Virus record (IMG/VR): IMGVR_UViG_3300010354_000057
Coordinates: 24,109-88,108 of that record
Source: a virus
Strand: one strand, 5' to 3'
DNA length: 64,000 bases
The translations under genes were made by a program, and so were the position numbers. The notes beneath the pieces were generated by a model that was not told the origin of the DNA, made no database searches, and saw only the letters and a program-made list of their open reading frames with translations. Position 1 is the first letter of the stretch; each line of letters starts with the position of its first letter. Shown piece by piece: positions 16,501 to 24,676 of this stretch.

Positions 16501-19391
16501 GAGATAACTCAGATTCTGATCCACCAAAAGCAACTTCGTTTGCTCTACCAAATCCTATTGGATTAGTTGAAATTAACAACCCAGAATATAGCATTACTAG
16601 AGAAACACTAGTAAATCAGTTACATGATTTTGCTGTTGGATTTGGATTAACCGATATTAGATCTTCGTCTGGTGTAGCGCATACTCTGTATACAAAATTA
16701 GATCATGGACTAAACAGAATTACCACTGTTGGTATTGTTAGTACTGGTGTAAATTATGGTACTGGATCTGGAACAGACCAAACTTTATATAATGCTCGTT
16801 TAGTTGGATTCGCTGGATCAACTACTGGAAAATTTGCTACCGCTAATGTAAAGATTAATGCTACTGGTAGAATTACTGCTGTTAATATTGTTGATGGTGG
16901 TAGTGCATATGGAATTGGCAATACTTTAGCCGTTGTTGGTATTGCAACAACTACTGGGCATATTGTTGGTGTTGTATCTGTAACTGGAATATACAATAAT
17001 ATTGGAGATTGTATTGCCATAGAAGGTGTACAAGGGGATACATTTAAAACTTATAATAATCTGTATAGAATTACAAGTATAAATGTAGGGCAAGAAAAAC
17101 AAATACAGGTTTCTTCATCATCAACAGTTACTGCTGATTATGAATTTGTTGGATCATTCCCGATAACTGGTGTTAATACTAATGGATTAATTAATGTTAA
17201 TAGTGATGCTTTGCTTTATACTGCTGCATATGTTTCTGGTAAAACTTTAGGAATTTCATCGATAACATATACCAAAACAACTGGTATTGCTAGTGTTACT
17301 TTTTCTGAACCTCATGGTTATTATGTTGACAATAAAATAAGAATTAGTGGATTTAATGAAGGATTTTATAATGATGATTTTATTGTAAAGAAAATTCATA
17401 GTGTAACGTCTATAGATGTTTTTGTTGGTGTATCTACTATTTCTTTAGGAACGACTTCAACTTCTGGTGCTTATGCTTTTAAACCAGGATTTGGTGCTCA
17501 AGGTGGATTTTTATCGGATAATAATGAAAGAACATCTGGAAGAATAACTCCATATTATGCTGGCATTACAACTACTTTATCTGTAGCATTAACTAACCCA
17601 AGCACAAATGTCCTTACTGTTGGCAATGCTTTAAGACTTAATCTACAAGTTGGAGATTATTTGATAGTTAATAATGAAATTATGAGGGTGTCCTCTACTG
17701 TTACATCTTCAACACAAATTAATGTTTTCCGTGGTTTATTTGGTAGTTCTAAAGAAAGTCACTCTGTAAATTCTGTTATAAGAAGAATTAAATTCTTACC
17801 AATTGAATTTAGAAGAAATTCAATTCTTCGTGCATCTGGACATACATTTGAATACCTTGGATTTGGTCCTGGTAACTATTCCACAGCGTTACCAGAAAGA
17901 CAGGATAGAAAATTCACCGATACTGAAAGAATACTTTCTCAGGCAGTTAGTGATGACGGTGGTGCTCCAATCTACACAGGAATGGATGATCGTGGTAATA
18001 ATTATACTGTTAATGCCGTTACTAATTCGTCAACAGGTCAAGAACTTCTAGTAAATACTCCAATTCCTTCTGTAAGAGGTGAAGATCTAACTTCTGATAC
18101 AACTTCTATTGGATTTGATGTTCAATCTACTTCAGAATTGACGATTGAAAGATCTTTAAAGGTTGAAGGTGGAACTTCTGGGACAATAATTTCCGAATTT
18201 AATGGACCTGTTATATTCAATAATAAATTATCGTCTAATTCTGATGAAGGAATTGAGGCAAACTCTTTATTCCTTCAGGGTGATGCTACTATTTCTAGAA
18301 GATATACTGTGGGTGTATCTCAACCATCTCTTGCAGGTATCCCAGGAGATATTGTATTCTATTCTGATCCACATCCAGGTGGCACCATTGGATGGGTATA
18401 TACTGTAGAAAATGATTGGAAAGAATTTGCACCAATTAAGAATAATAATGGTCATTTTGTAGGTATCTTTAGTGGAACATTTATTGGTGATGGATCTAAT
18501 CTTAGTAGTGTTTCTGATATTTGGGTATTTGATGGGGTTGGTATTTCAACCACTGCAAATGTTGGTATTGAAACTACCTCAGCAAAACCAGGATATTCTT
18601 TATATGCTTCTGGTCCAGTATTATTTGAAAATAACGTAGAGTTTAGATCGCAATCACTTCTCTGGAATATCACTAATGGTTTCTTAGTTAATACTGGTAT
18701 TACCACATTTAATCAACAATTAAATGCTAATACATTCAGAACAGTAGGTGTTGCTACGTTCCAAAATGATGTTATTGTAACTACAAACCCAGCGACAACT
18801 GGTGATACCGCAGGAAATTATTTAAAATTTGTACAAACTGATACTAATATAAACGCTTCTTATTTCTACGGTGGTATTCTTTGGGATGGTAATGATTCTG
18901 GGAATAATGGGACCAGGGGATATATTAGAGGTGAATCTGAGGGAACATCTGGACAATTTGCTATAACTTTTGCCACGCAAGGATCTGGTGCAAGTAATCC
19001 TCAAGAGAGATTAAGACTTGATAGTGCTGGTGATGTAAATGTTATTAATAACTTAAACGTTGGTGTTAATATTGTTGCTGCAGGTGAAATAACCGCTAAT
19101 TCTGATGAAAGAATAAAAACCAATATTAAGACAATTGACAATGCACTCGACAAAGTTCTACAACTTCGTGGAGTTGAGTATGATCGTACAGATATTGACA
19201 AGCATCAAATTGGTGTTATTGCACAAGAAGTTGAAAAAGTCTTCCCAGATCTAGTCCTAGATGGTGAGAAAAAGTCTGTTGCTTATGGTAACATGGTGGC
19301 AGTTCTTATTGAGGCAATCAAAGAGCAACAAAAGCAAATTGATGCTCAATCCAAGCAAATTGAAGAACTGATCAAAAGACTTGACGGTTAA
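13506..19391 (+). CDS. Giant tail-fibre-like protein with C-terminal S74 chaperone domain
   Basis: 1961 residues. The N-terminus (LSRLDNFLKNSRGNTLYVDPS, ARPFKSIQRALIEAARFS) is the start typical of the largest cyanophage fibre-like proteins and includes a pectate-lyase-like beta region (IIVYPGDHIIDNRPG). The middle is long, beta-rich and repetitive. The last ~100 residues are an S74 intramolecular chaperone: ANSDERIKTNIKTI with the expected Ser1866/Lys1871 dyad, GVEYDRTDIDKHQIGVIAQEVEKVFP, then a coiled coil. S74 domains trimerise the fibre and cut themselves off. Preceded by its own late promoter and followed by a strong terminator, so it is a one-gene late unit. Confidence 0.85.
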   Translation: MGLSRLDNFLKNSRGNTLYVDPSSIDATDSIENQGNSLARPFKSIQRALIEAARFSYQRGFDNDRFGRTTIIVYPGDHIIDNRPGWIPIHEAPVSGSNWRQRSGALSNNFTAFNLDSNFDVFDDENDLYKFNSVYGGVIIPRGTSLVGLDLRKTKIRPRFVPDPTNDNISSTAIFRVTGSCYFYQFTLFDADPAGTVYNSYNTTKFVPNYSHHKVTAFEYADGANPVKFNDTFLTYSTDRTDLDLYYQKIGLAYGPSSGRDIQNDYPSTLIDVQAKVDEFRIVGSKGQDVGITSIKSGNGVTATTTITVDLEEVIPGIDVDTPIRIEGVPVSGYNGQYVISTVESPTRITYKTSVAPVNPLPTIVSGSPTLNIVVDTVTSSSPYIFNCSLRSVFGMCGLHADGSKADGFKSMVVAQFTGIGLQKDDNAFVKYNSSTGVYEDSTAVTNIHTNSSALYKPTYESFHIKASNDAFLQLVSIFAIGYANHFLVESGGDHSITNSNSNFGAKALVARGFKRESFPRDDTGFITHIIPPKEIENSDVTIEFDAIDVGRTVGIASTSRLYLYNRTNPNDPPNHILEGYRIGAKKGDSLHVLINDGNGTTQSLSARIVMPNTQNTGIYESTYRKIVHVGRTNAGINSIAADTLTFTTPHKFINGETIRIFSSTGELPDGLNHNQVYYAITSGVNADQIQIAQTFNDTVTADAISINNKGGILLVESRVSDKVSGDPGHPIQFDTNVGQWYLTVSGISTFNNLTPAIVGLGTTSLGNATSRSFIKRKPDTRSLSDKIYKARYVIPRDAVVVARPPQEGFVIQESNDTIGGTSAEILKYNSVDSVSLSNSSELRNYRLISNAIWDSLVGIATYTTEVPHELSVGSLVEIKNIKTTTNTAGIGNSGFNGYYEVTSKPTRRSFTVGLTTNPGTFISNTSLRNQNLPYYRRARFNNTFVVYKTKEIQEYVPNDKDGIYHLTLLSVSNSPNVVPFDGLKFSQPIKNLYPQLDRDNSDSDPPKATSFALPNPIGLVEINNPEYSITRETLVNQLHDFAVGFGLTDIRSSSGVAHTLYTKLDHGLNRITTVGIVSTGVNYGTGSGTDQTLYNARLVGFAGSTTGKFATANVKINATGRITAVNIVDGGSAYGIGNTLAVVGIATTTGHIVGVVSVTGIYNNIGDCIAIEGVQGDTFKTYNNLYRITSINVGQEKQIQVSSSSTVTADYEFVGSFPITGVNTNGLINVNSDALLYTAAYVSGKTLGISSITYTKTTGIASVTFSEPHGYYVDNKIRISGFNEGFYNDDFIVKKIHSVTSIDVFVGVSTISLGTTSTSGAYAFKPGFGAQGGFLSDNNERTSGRITPYYAGITTTLSVALTNPSTNVLTVGNALRLNLQVGDYLIVNNEIMRVSSTVTSSTQINVFRGLFGSSKESHSVNSVIRRIKFLPIEFRRNSILRASGHTFEYLGFGPGNYSTALPERQDRKFTDTERILSQAVSDDGGAPIYTGMDDRGNNYTVNAVTNSSTGQELLVNTPIPSVRGEDLTSDTTSIGFDVQSTSELTIERSLKVEGGTSGTIISEFNGPVIFNNKLSSNSDEGIEANSLFLQGDATISRRYTVGVSQPSLAGIPGDIVFYSDPHPGGTIGWVYTVENDWKEFAPIKNNNGHFVGIFSGTFIGDGSNLSSVSDIWVFDGVGISTTANVGIETTSAKPGYSLYASGPVLFENNVEFRSQSLLWNITNGFLVNTGITTFNQQLNANTFRTVGVATFQNDVIVTTNPATTGDTAGNYLKFVQTDTNINASYFYGGILWDGNDSGNNGTRGYIRGESEGTSGQFAITFATQGSGASNPQERLRLDSAGDVNVINNLNVGVNIVAAGEITANSDERIKTNIKTIDNALDKVLQLRGVEYDRTDIDKHQIGVIAQEVEKVFPDLVLDGEKKSVAYGNMVAVLIEAIKEQQKQIDAQSKQIEELIKRLDG

Positions 19392-19414
19392 TTGACCAGT
19401 TGATAAACTGTCAC

Positions 19415-19441
19415 AAGGGGTCCCCCAGGACCCCTTCTTTT
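19415..19441 (+). terminator. Rho-independent terminator
   Basis: Stem AAGGGGTCC (19415-19423) / GGACCCCTT (19428-19436), loop CCCA, then CTTTTT. Ends the giant fibre transcript. Confidence 0.9.
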
Positions 19442-19446
19442 TGCTG

Positions 19447-19452
19447 TATAAT
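19447..19452 (+). promoter_or_regulatory. -10 box of helicase promoter (TATAAT)
   Basis: TATAAT begins six bases after the terminator T run and 19 bases before the helicase ATG. No -35 hexamer is visible because the terminator hairpin occupies that position; activator-dependent (middle-type) initiation is possible. Confidence 0.5.
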
Positions 19453-19465
19453 AATTCTATCGTCA

Positions 19466-20707
19466 ATGAGTTCCATGTTCCAACTTCGCCCCCATCAGAA
19501 ATCTGCTCTTGAGGCGATGCTGCTTCATGCCAAAGGAATTGTCGTTGCTCCGACTGGTGCAGGCAAGAGTATCATTGCTATCTATGATACCATCCGTCAG
19601 TTTGCTCTAGGCAATCAGACTGTGGTAGTCGTTGCTCCTAGGTTGCTGCTTGCTCAGCAGTTGTGCTCTGAGTTTATGGAGCACATCACTGACGCCTCTG
19701 TGATGCATGTTCACTCTGCTAAGGATTGTCATTACTTTGCTACAACTAAACCTTCTGAGATTGGTGACTGGTGTGAAAATACTCAGGGTAACAAACTGAT
19801 CTTCACTACCTATAACTCTCTTCAGCGTGTCGTTGATGCAGGTATTCATGTTAATGCTATCTATTTTGACGAAGCACACAATTCTGTTAAAAAGTCATTT
19901 TTTGATGGCACACGCATTCTATCTAAGTATGCTGATCGTTGCTATTTCTTTACTGCAACTCCGAAGTATTCTGCTACTCCGAAGAAACCAGGAATGAATG
20001 ATCAGGAAGTATATGGTAAGATCATTTTCAATGTTCCTGCCCCTGAACTGATTGCTAACGGTTCTATTCTCCCTCCTAAGATTAATGCTATGAACATTGG
20101 TTTTGTCCGTGATAAGGATCAGAACCCTGCTGAAAGGGATTGTATGACCCTTCTGGACACGATCCTCAATGAGGATCATATGGACAAAGTTCTTGTCGCT
20201 GCACCCAACACTCAGGTTTTGATCCGTATGATTGCTGAGACTGACTTTATGACAGAAGTTCAGTCTTATGGATATGATGTTCTCTGGATTACCGCTAAGT
20301 ATGGTGCGTTCATCAACAACACTAAAATCAGTCGTGAAGAGTTCTTTAACAAAATTTCTGATTTTGGCAAAGATCCCAACAAAAAGTTCATTGTCCTTCA
20401 TTACTCCATCCTTAGCGAAGGTATTTCTGTGCCTGGTCTTACTTCTCTTGTTATGATGCGTCAGATGAATGTGATTGAAATGTGTCAGTCTATTGGTCGT
20501 GTCATCCGTCTCCATCTGGATGATATTAAAGGCATTCAGAATGGACAAATCAAAGCAGGTGATCTGGATGCCTATACCAAGTCTTTTGGTTTGATCCATG
20601 TCCCTGTTTACAGCAACACTGGCATCTCTACTGTGCGTCGCCTGCAATCTGTGGTTGACACCGTGTTTGTTGAAGGTCAACCTGCTATCTCGGTAATCAA
20701 AAAATGA
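19466..20707 (+). CDS. SF2 DNA/RNA helicase (UvsW/type III-restriction-subunit-like)
   Basis: 413 residues from the ATG at 19466; the frame is open to 19400 but that would overlap the terminator and -10 box. Motifs: Walker A APTGAGKS (residues 28-35), DEAH (135-138), TATP (near 163) and motif VI QSIGRVIR. This is the helicase core of SF2 translocases such as UvsW, which remodels recombination and replication forks, but it lacks the N-terminal domain I would expect in full UvsW, so no symbol is given. Codons end in C more often than in neighbouring accessory genes, consistent with older phage core DNA. Confidence 0.85.
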   Translation: MSSMFQLRPHQKSALEAMLLHAKGIVVAPTGAGKSIIAIYDTIRQFALGNQTVVVVAPRLLLAQQLCSEFMEHITDASVMHVHSAKDCHYFATTKPSEIGDWCENTQGNKLIFTTYNSLQRVVDAGIHVNAIYFDEAHNSVKKSFFDGTRILSKYADRCYFFTATPKYSATPKKPGMNDQEVYGKIIFNVPAPELIANGSILPPKINAMNIGFVRDKDQNPAERDCMTLLDTILNEDHMDKVLVAAPNTQVLIRMIAETDFMTEVQSYGYDVLWITAKYGAFINNTKISREEFFNKISDFGKDPNKKFIVLHYSILSEGISVPGLTSLVMMRQMNVIEMCQSIGRVIRLHLDDIKGIQNGQIKAGDLDAYTKSFGLIHVPVYSNTGISTVRRLQSVVDTVFVEGQPAISVIKK

Positions 20708-21147
20708 GATATGAGTTTATAAAGCAGGGTTTCCTGGAATGTGTTGGATTGACCTGGGAAGACATTGATCTACAGATACAAAATGAAGTTCAAAGGAGAA
20801 AATGTAGAGTTATTGGTGAGAGTTATGAAGATGTGACATATCTTCTTTTAGATAATCAAAGATTTCAACCCAATATTACAAAAGTTCATCGAGAGATGAT
20901 TGAAAAATATAATCTCAATGTTTTACACATATATGCATCGAAAAATTATAAAGGGAAAACCTTTGGTAGGCACTGCGATAATCAGAATGTTTTGATAGTT
21001 CAATCTATTGGTAAAATGGAATATAAATTTGATGATGATCAAATTATTTGTTTGCAACCTGGAGATGGTTTGTATATTCCTAAAGGTATGTATCATGACC
21101 CTATATCAAGTGAACCTAGGGTCACATTAAGTTTTTCTTGGAGTTAA
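20704..21147 (+). CDS. Cupin/JmjC-like iron-binding protein
   Basis: 147 residues with ATGA overlap to the helicase gene. GRHCDNQNVLIVQSIGKMEY gives His90-x-Asp92, then LQPGDGLYIPKGMYHDP gives His131, and Arg139 follows: the metal triad of the cupin/JmjC-like fold. N-terminal half is helical and unrecognised. Probably a 2OG or other iron-dependent oxygenase, the first of a dense run of such genes; substrate unknown. Confidence 0.65.
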   Translation: MRYEFIKQGFLECVGLTWEDIDLQIQNEVQRRKCRVIGESYEDVTYLLLDNQRFQPNITKVHREMIEKYNLNVLHIYASKNYKGKTFGRHCDNQNVLIVQSIGKMEYKFDDDQIICLQPGDGLYIPKGMYHDPISSEPRVTLSFSWS

Positions 21148-21149
21148 TT

Positions 21150-21323
21150 ATGATTGAAGGATTTGTCACTAAAGATGGGTATGCTGCTGTTCCTTTCGGA
21201 AAACAACTTATGGTTATTTACGATGGACAGCAGTTGAAAGTATGTAGAACTGAAAGTTCTGCTCGTAAATTCATTAAACAACACTCATCTCAACCAAAAT
21301 CAGGCACTGTTTTCGTTAAATGA
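21150..21323 (+). CDS. Small hypothetical protein
   Basis: 57 residues from the ATG at 21150, with TTGGAGTTA as ribosome site. Basic (RKFIKQHSSQPKSGTVFVK) and with a short beta-rich N-terminus (GYAAVPFGKQLMVIYDGQQL). No family recognised; overlaps the next start. Confidence 0.5.
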   Translation: MIEGFVTKDGYAAVPFGKQLMVIYDGQQLKVCRTESSARKFIKQHSSQPKSGTVFVK

Positions 21324-21529
21324 TTATGAAGAAAGAAAAGACCAAGTTTATCTGTGTTTCTCCCCTTACAAACAAAGCAAAAATTCATTTTCATCTTGAC
21401 ATGGATAATCTTCATTCTTGTCGCGTAAAAGATGAAAAAGATGGTAGAATGTATCTTGAATCTTTGAATAAAAAACATTATTTTTGGATGGATAAGAAAA
21501 ATGATTCAAATTGGAGGATTGAAAAATGA
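21320..21529 (+). CDS. Small hypothetical protein
   Basis: 69 residues, very basic and aromatic-rich (KKHYFWMDKKNDSNWRIEK), with ATGA overlaps at both ends. A nucleic-acid contact is possible from charge alone. No family recognised. Confidence 0.5.
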   Translation: MIMKKEKTKFICVSPLTNKAKIHFHLDMDNLHSCRVKDEKDGRMYLESLNKKHYFWMDKKNDSNWRIEK

Positions 21530-21735
21530 AAATTAGAGCTACCCCAGACACATTAGTTACAATTACCGTAGATAAAGAAGGATTGGAAACTATGATTAAT
21601 GCTGCATCTGCAGCGATTACATCTATTAATGAATGGAATATGGGTGATGAGTATGATACTGATGTAACCCCATATCATGAACTTTTAGAAGCACTTAGGG
21701 AAAAATATAAAAATGTTTATGGAGAACTTTCATAA
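21526..21735 (+). CDS. Small hypothetical protein
   Basis: 69 residues (MKIRATPDTLVTITVDKEGL), acidic, probably helical in the second half. It overlaps the next gene's start by 23 bases, more than the usual four. Confidence 0.5.
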   Translation: MKIRATPDTLVTITVDKEGLETMINAASAAITSINEWNMGDEYDTDVTPYHELLEALREKYKNVYGELS

Positions 21736-22213
21736 AAACTTTTTTATCCACAATGATGAAGTATTAATTTATTTCTGTGCTTTGGTGGATACTCTTCAAA
21801 AAGCATCAAAAAAATATCGTGATGTAACTAATCATTGTTTGTCTCCTAATTGCTTTGCCTCAAATAATCTTATAGAATTACTCAAAGATTATTTGTTTGT
21901 AGACAATATCAACTTGATTTTGGAAGAATGTCAAAATCACCTTCCAGATCAAGTTGATTATTTCTATATGCATATGATAGACTATAAAAATGGTGGTGAT
22001 ATGCTTATCCATAAACATGATCATAATGAAGACTATTCTTTCATTTTATATCTTAACGATTGTGATGATGGGCATACTATTTTATACCTAGATAGACCTA
22101 TTAGAATTAAACCAGAACGGGGAAAAATATTAATTTTTTCTTCAGATGTTTATCATTCGGCAACATTTTCAAAGAATAAAAAGATATTAGTCGGGGGTTT
22201 AAAAATAAAATGA
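21713..22213 (+). CDS. 2OG-Fe(II) oxygenase-like protein
   Basis: 166 residues (the ATG at 21719 is an equally likely start). The core reads MLIHKHDHNEDYSFILYLND, then IKPERGKILIFSSDVYHSA and KKILVGGLKI, matching the strand order and metal His positions of small phage 2OG oxygenases. The N-terminal half is helical. It begins inside the preceding gene and its TGA overlaps the next oxygenase-like gene, so two different oxygenases are translated in tandem. Confidence 0.65.
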   Translation: MFMENFHKNFFIHNDEVLIYFCALVDTLQKASKKYRDVTNHCLSPNCFASNNLIELLKDYLFVDNINLILEECQNHLPDQVDYFYMHMIDYKNGGDMLIHKHDHNEDYSFILYLNDCDDGHTILYLDRPIRIKPERGKILIFSSDVYHSATFSKNKKILVGGLKIK

Positions 22214-22833
22214 AAAGAAAGTATCCCCCAGACAATAGAAAATATACTACGATGAGTTATTTTGGTAAAACATTGTATCATGCATATAATGTTTTGTCCG
22301 AAGAAGATAGGATTGGATTGTTGGAAGAAATAAATGATGAAATAGATAAAAATTCATCTGGAGAGTACAATATTGTTGAGGCAACTAGCACTTTATCAAC
22401 AAGGAAAATTAAAAATCACAAATGCTGGTTTAATTTTTTCCGAATGGTTAAAGAGCATCTAGTACAATACTCTAAGATAACTAATAACCCAAATGTACAG
22501 ACTTTAAAAGTTGCTGAATATTGGGCTAAAAGAATGAAAGATAATATCAGTGATGAAGATTATCATAATGAAATGTACATATATTATGGTAATCTTCATT
22601 CACATAATAATCTTGATCTTGGATTAATATATTATCTACAAAATCCATCTAGAATTTATGGAACTATTATAGAAGAAGATGGGGTTGAATTTATAGTTCC
22701 TGGAGATCAAAATTCTTTGATTATTCATCATCCAGATATTAATCATGAGGCAGTTCTTCCACACCCATCATTTCTTAAAGATACTTGTAGGTGTGTTTTA
22801 ATTGTTGATTTTAAATATCCCAAGAATATCTAA
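22210..22833 (+). CDS. 2OG-oxygenase-like protein, paralogue of the gene at 24677
   Basis: 207 residues, similar over its whole length to the protein encoded at 24677-25315: both begin with a basic Y-PPD segment, then YFG(K/R)TLYHAYNVLSEED, and share GNLH(S/A)H-NLDLG, IYYLQNPSRIYGT and the closing (V/I)DFKY. LHSHNNLDLGLIYYL and SLIIHHPDINHEAVLP give the jelly-roll His positions. The radical SAM gene at 23807 lies between the two copies. Confidence 0.65.
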   Translation: MKRKYPPDNRKYTTMSYFGKTLYHAYNVLSEEDRIGLLEEINDEIDKNSSGEYNIVEATSTLSTRKIKNHKCWFNFFRMVKEHLVQYSKITNNPNVQTLKVAEYWAKRMKDNISDEDYHNEMYIYYGNLHSHNNLDLGLIYYLQNPSRIYGTIIEEDGVEFIVPGDQNSLIIHHPDINHEAVLPHPSFLKDTCRCVLIVDFKYPKNI

Positions 22834-22857
22834 ATAAATTTAATTACGAGAATTTTT

Positions 22858-23022
22858 ATGGGTGATACTGATAAGTGGAACAGAGGATTAGATTTGTTTA
22901 TTGAAAGTGTTCATAAACCAGACCATGAACTTAGGCAATGTGCCCACAATCAAAAGTGTTATAATGAACTCATGGCAGTTCGTGAGAATGTGCTAGAATA
23001 TTTAAAAACTCTGAGACGGTAA
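22858..23022 (+). CDS. Small helical protein
   Basis: 54 residues (MGDTDKWNRGLDLFIESVHK, ending LEYLKTLRR), preceded by CTAAATA, a late-promoter-like motif at 22830, and AAAT-rich leader. Mostly helical with two Cys. No family recognised; its stop is three bases before the next oxygenase start. Confidence 0.5.
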   Translation: MGDTDKWNRGLDLFIESVHKPDHELRQCAHNQKCYNELMAVRENVLEYLKTLRR

Positions 23023-23024
23023 AT

Positions 23025-23561
23025 ATGAAAAATTATTTTGAATCATTTACTATTCCATATTGGCAATCTAAAATAACTAATTGGGAAGAAAAGAAAAAAT
23101 CTTTATTATCATTATATTATAATAACAAACACAATATGCATGGAGGCGAAGAACAATATACTGATTACAATCATAAAAACAATTATCAATCTCAGGTTCA
23201 AGCAATTTTATTAGATGATCTTTATTCGGCACGTAAAGCATTGAATTTAGAACAACACCCACTTAGAGTGACTACGGCATGGTTTCAATTGTATGAACAA
23301 TATCATCATCACCCTATTCACAATCATGGTGTGAATGGATTCAGTTCAGTTTGTTATATAGAGTATGATAAAAATGAACATGAACCAACAAGGTTTGTGT
23401 GTCCTTTTAATAGTTACATTAATAATGATATGATTGAATTTATTCCAAGTGATATTGAAGAAGGATCTATAGTATTTTTCCCTAGTAATGTTCCACATTA
23501 TGTTGCTCCCAATAAGTCTTTAAAACCTAGATTAATTCTATCATTCAACATATCATATTAA
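23025..23561 (+). CDS. 2OG-Fe(II) oxygenase-like protein
   Basis: 178 residues. TAWFQLYEQYHHHPIHNHGV brings the iron-binding His cluster, and EEGSIVFFPSNVPHYVAPN with RLILSFNI supplies the distal His and Arg. This layout is that of putative 2OG oxygenases common in T4-like cyanophages. It sits one base before a small membrane protein gene and upstream of a radical SAM gene. Confidence 0.75.
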   Translation: MKNYFESFTIPYWQSKITNWEEKKKSLLSLYYNNKHNMHGGEEQYTDYNHKNNYQSQVQAILLDDLYSARKALNLEQHPLRVTTAWFQLYEQYHHHPIHNHGVNGFSSVCYIEYDKNEHEPTRFVCPFNSYINNDMIEFIPSDIEEGSIVFFPSNVPHYVAPNKSLKPRLILSFNISY

Positions 23562-23562
23562 A

Positions 23563-23814
23563 ATGTATCAAGAACAATACTTATTTTACTTGCTTATATT
23601 TTCATTTGTTGCATATTTAATTGTAACAGATGAAAGTGTTGCAAGATTTTTTTTATTATATCTTAAAATAATAAGAGTTAATATAGAAAGACTTTTTTGG
23701 ATGATTAGATTTCATCCACTGGTAACAACAAATAAAATTACCCAGTGGTTTATGATGCGTAAATATATGAAGGAGGTCGAAAAAATGCAAAAAGATTTAT
23801 TTAAAAATGATTAG
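23563..23814 (+). CDS. Small membrane protein
   Basis: 83 residues with a hydrophobic N-terminal helix (residues ~5-22, LFYLLIFSFVAYLIV) and a second amphipathic stretch, then a basic helical tail (MRKYMKEVEKMQKDLFKND). Overlaps the radical SAM gene by 8 bases. It could anchor or partner that enzyme, but no domain is recognised. Confidence 0.55.
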   Translation: MYQEQYLFYLLIFSFVAYLIVTDESVARFFLLYLKIIRVNIERLFWMIRFHPLVTTNKITQWFMMRKYMKEVEKMQKDLFKND

Positions 23815-24628
23815 AATACCTCACGAAGTTCAATTACACATAACACATTCTTGCAATCTAACTTGTGAAGGGTGTACGCATTATAGTAATCATGGTCATT
23901 CTGGAATGCTTTCTTTAGAGGAAGGTTCTAAATGGATGGATCTTTGGAATAAAAGAATAATTCCAGAAAGATTTACTATTCTTGGTGGAGAACCAGCTTT
24001 AAATAAAGATCTTACTAAGTTTATATACCTTGCTAAAGAAAAATGGCCTAATTCCTATTTGGAATTAATTTCTAATGGATTTCATTTGCATCGTCATCCA
24101 GATTTACCTAAAGCATTGATTGATACTCAAACCGTTATAGGTATATCCGTTCACACTAGAGAACATCCAGAGTATATTGAAAAATTCAAACCTGTTTATA
24201 AATTAGCTAAAAAATGGTTATTGATGGGTGTTAAAGTTGAAATGAGGCATTCTTCACTAGATTGGTTGAGGCAGTATCAGGGATATGGCGATAAAATGTT
24301 ACCATATGAAGATAATAATCCAGAGTCTAGTTGGAAGAATTGTGTTTCTAGGGCATGTATTCAATTACATGAAGGTAAAATTTGGAAATGTCCTGCTCTA
24401 GCATATTTACCAATGCAAGCAGAGAAGTTTAATCTTTCCGAAAAGTGGGATCCATATCTAAAATATAAACCTTTATTACCAGAGTGTTCTGATGAAGAAT
24501 TAATAGAGTTTTTTAATCGCAAATCGGAAAGTTACTGTAGTATGTGTCCAGCAGAAAAGGAACATTTTAAACCATCTGCTGATCCTTTATTACCCGTTAG
24601 TTATTGGAAAAAACAATACGATACTTGA
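23807..24628 (+). CDS. Radical SAM protein
   Basis: 273 residues. The [4Fe-4S]/SAM motif is Cys16-NLT-Cys20-EG-Cys23, followed by the GGEP motif (FTILGGEPAL, near residue 60). Late Cys residues (CIQLHEGKIWKCPALAY and YCSMCPAEKEH) look like an auxiliary cluster. It is a paralogue of the minus-strand gene at 29076. Radical SAM enzymes with extra clusters often modify peptides or sugars. Its neighbours are two 2OG-oxygenase-like paralogues and two small tandem paralogues, suggesting a joint tailoring step. Confidence 0.85.
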   Translation: MIRIPHEVQLHITHSCNLTCEGCTHYSNHGHSGMLSLEEGSKWMDLWNKRIIPERFTILGGEPALNKDLTKFIYLAKEKWPNSYLELISNGFHLHRHPDLPKALIDTQTVIGISVHTREHPEYIEKFKPVYKLAKKWLLMGVKVEMRHSSLDWLRQYQGYGDKMLPYEDNNPESSWKNCVSRACIQLHEGKIWKCPALAYLPMQAEKFNLSEKWDPYLKYKPLLPECSDEELIEFFNRKSESYCSMCPAEKEHFKPSADPLLPVSYWKKQYDT

Positions 24629-24653
24629 TAAATAGGTCGTAAAATATTATAAT
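24625..24653 (+). promoter_or_regulatory. Near-consensus sigma-70 promoter (TTGATA-N17-TATAAT), with GATAAATA overlap
   Basis: TTGATA 24625-24630 and TATAAT 24648-24653 with spacer 17, 23 bases before the ATG at 24677. A late-type octamer GATAAATA (24627-24634) overlaps the -35, so the site could serve at two times. Confidence 0.65.
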
Positions 24654-24676
24654 CATTGAATATAGGATTTTAAAAA

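Noticed and set aside
19400-19465. Upstream extension of the helicase frame
   Set aside because: It would translate through the terminator hairpin and -10 box; the ATG at 19466 begins a standard helicase N-terminus.
19919-20680. Minus-strand 253-residue frame opposite the helicase gene
   Set aside because: The helicase frame has full SF2 motifs; the opposite frame is a shadow created by codon bias and has no recognisable domain.
19466-20707. Naming the helicase uvsW
   Set aside because: Core SF2 motifs fit, but the N-terminal domain expected for UvsW is absent, so the symbol is withheld.
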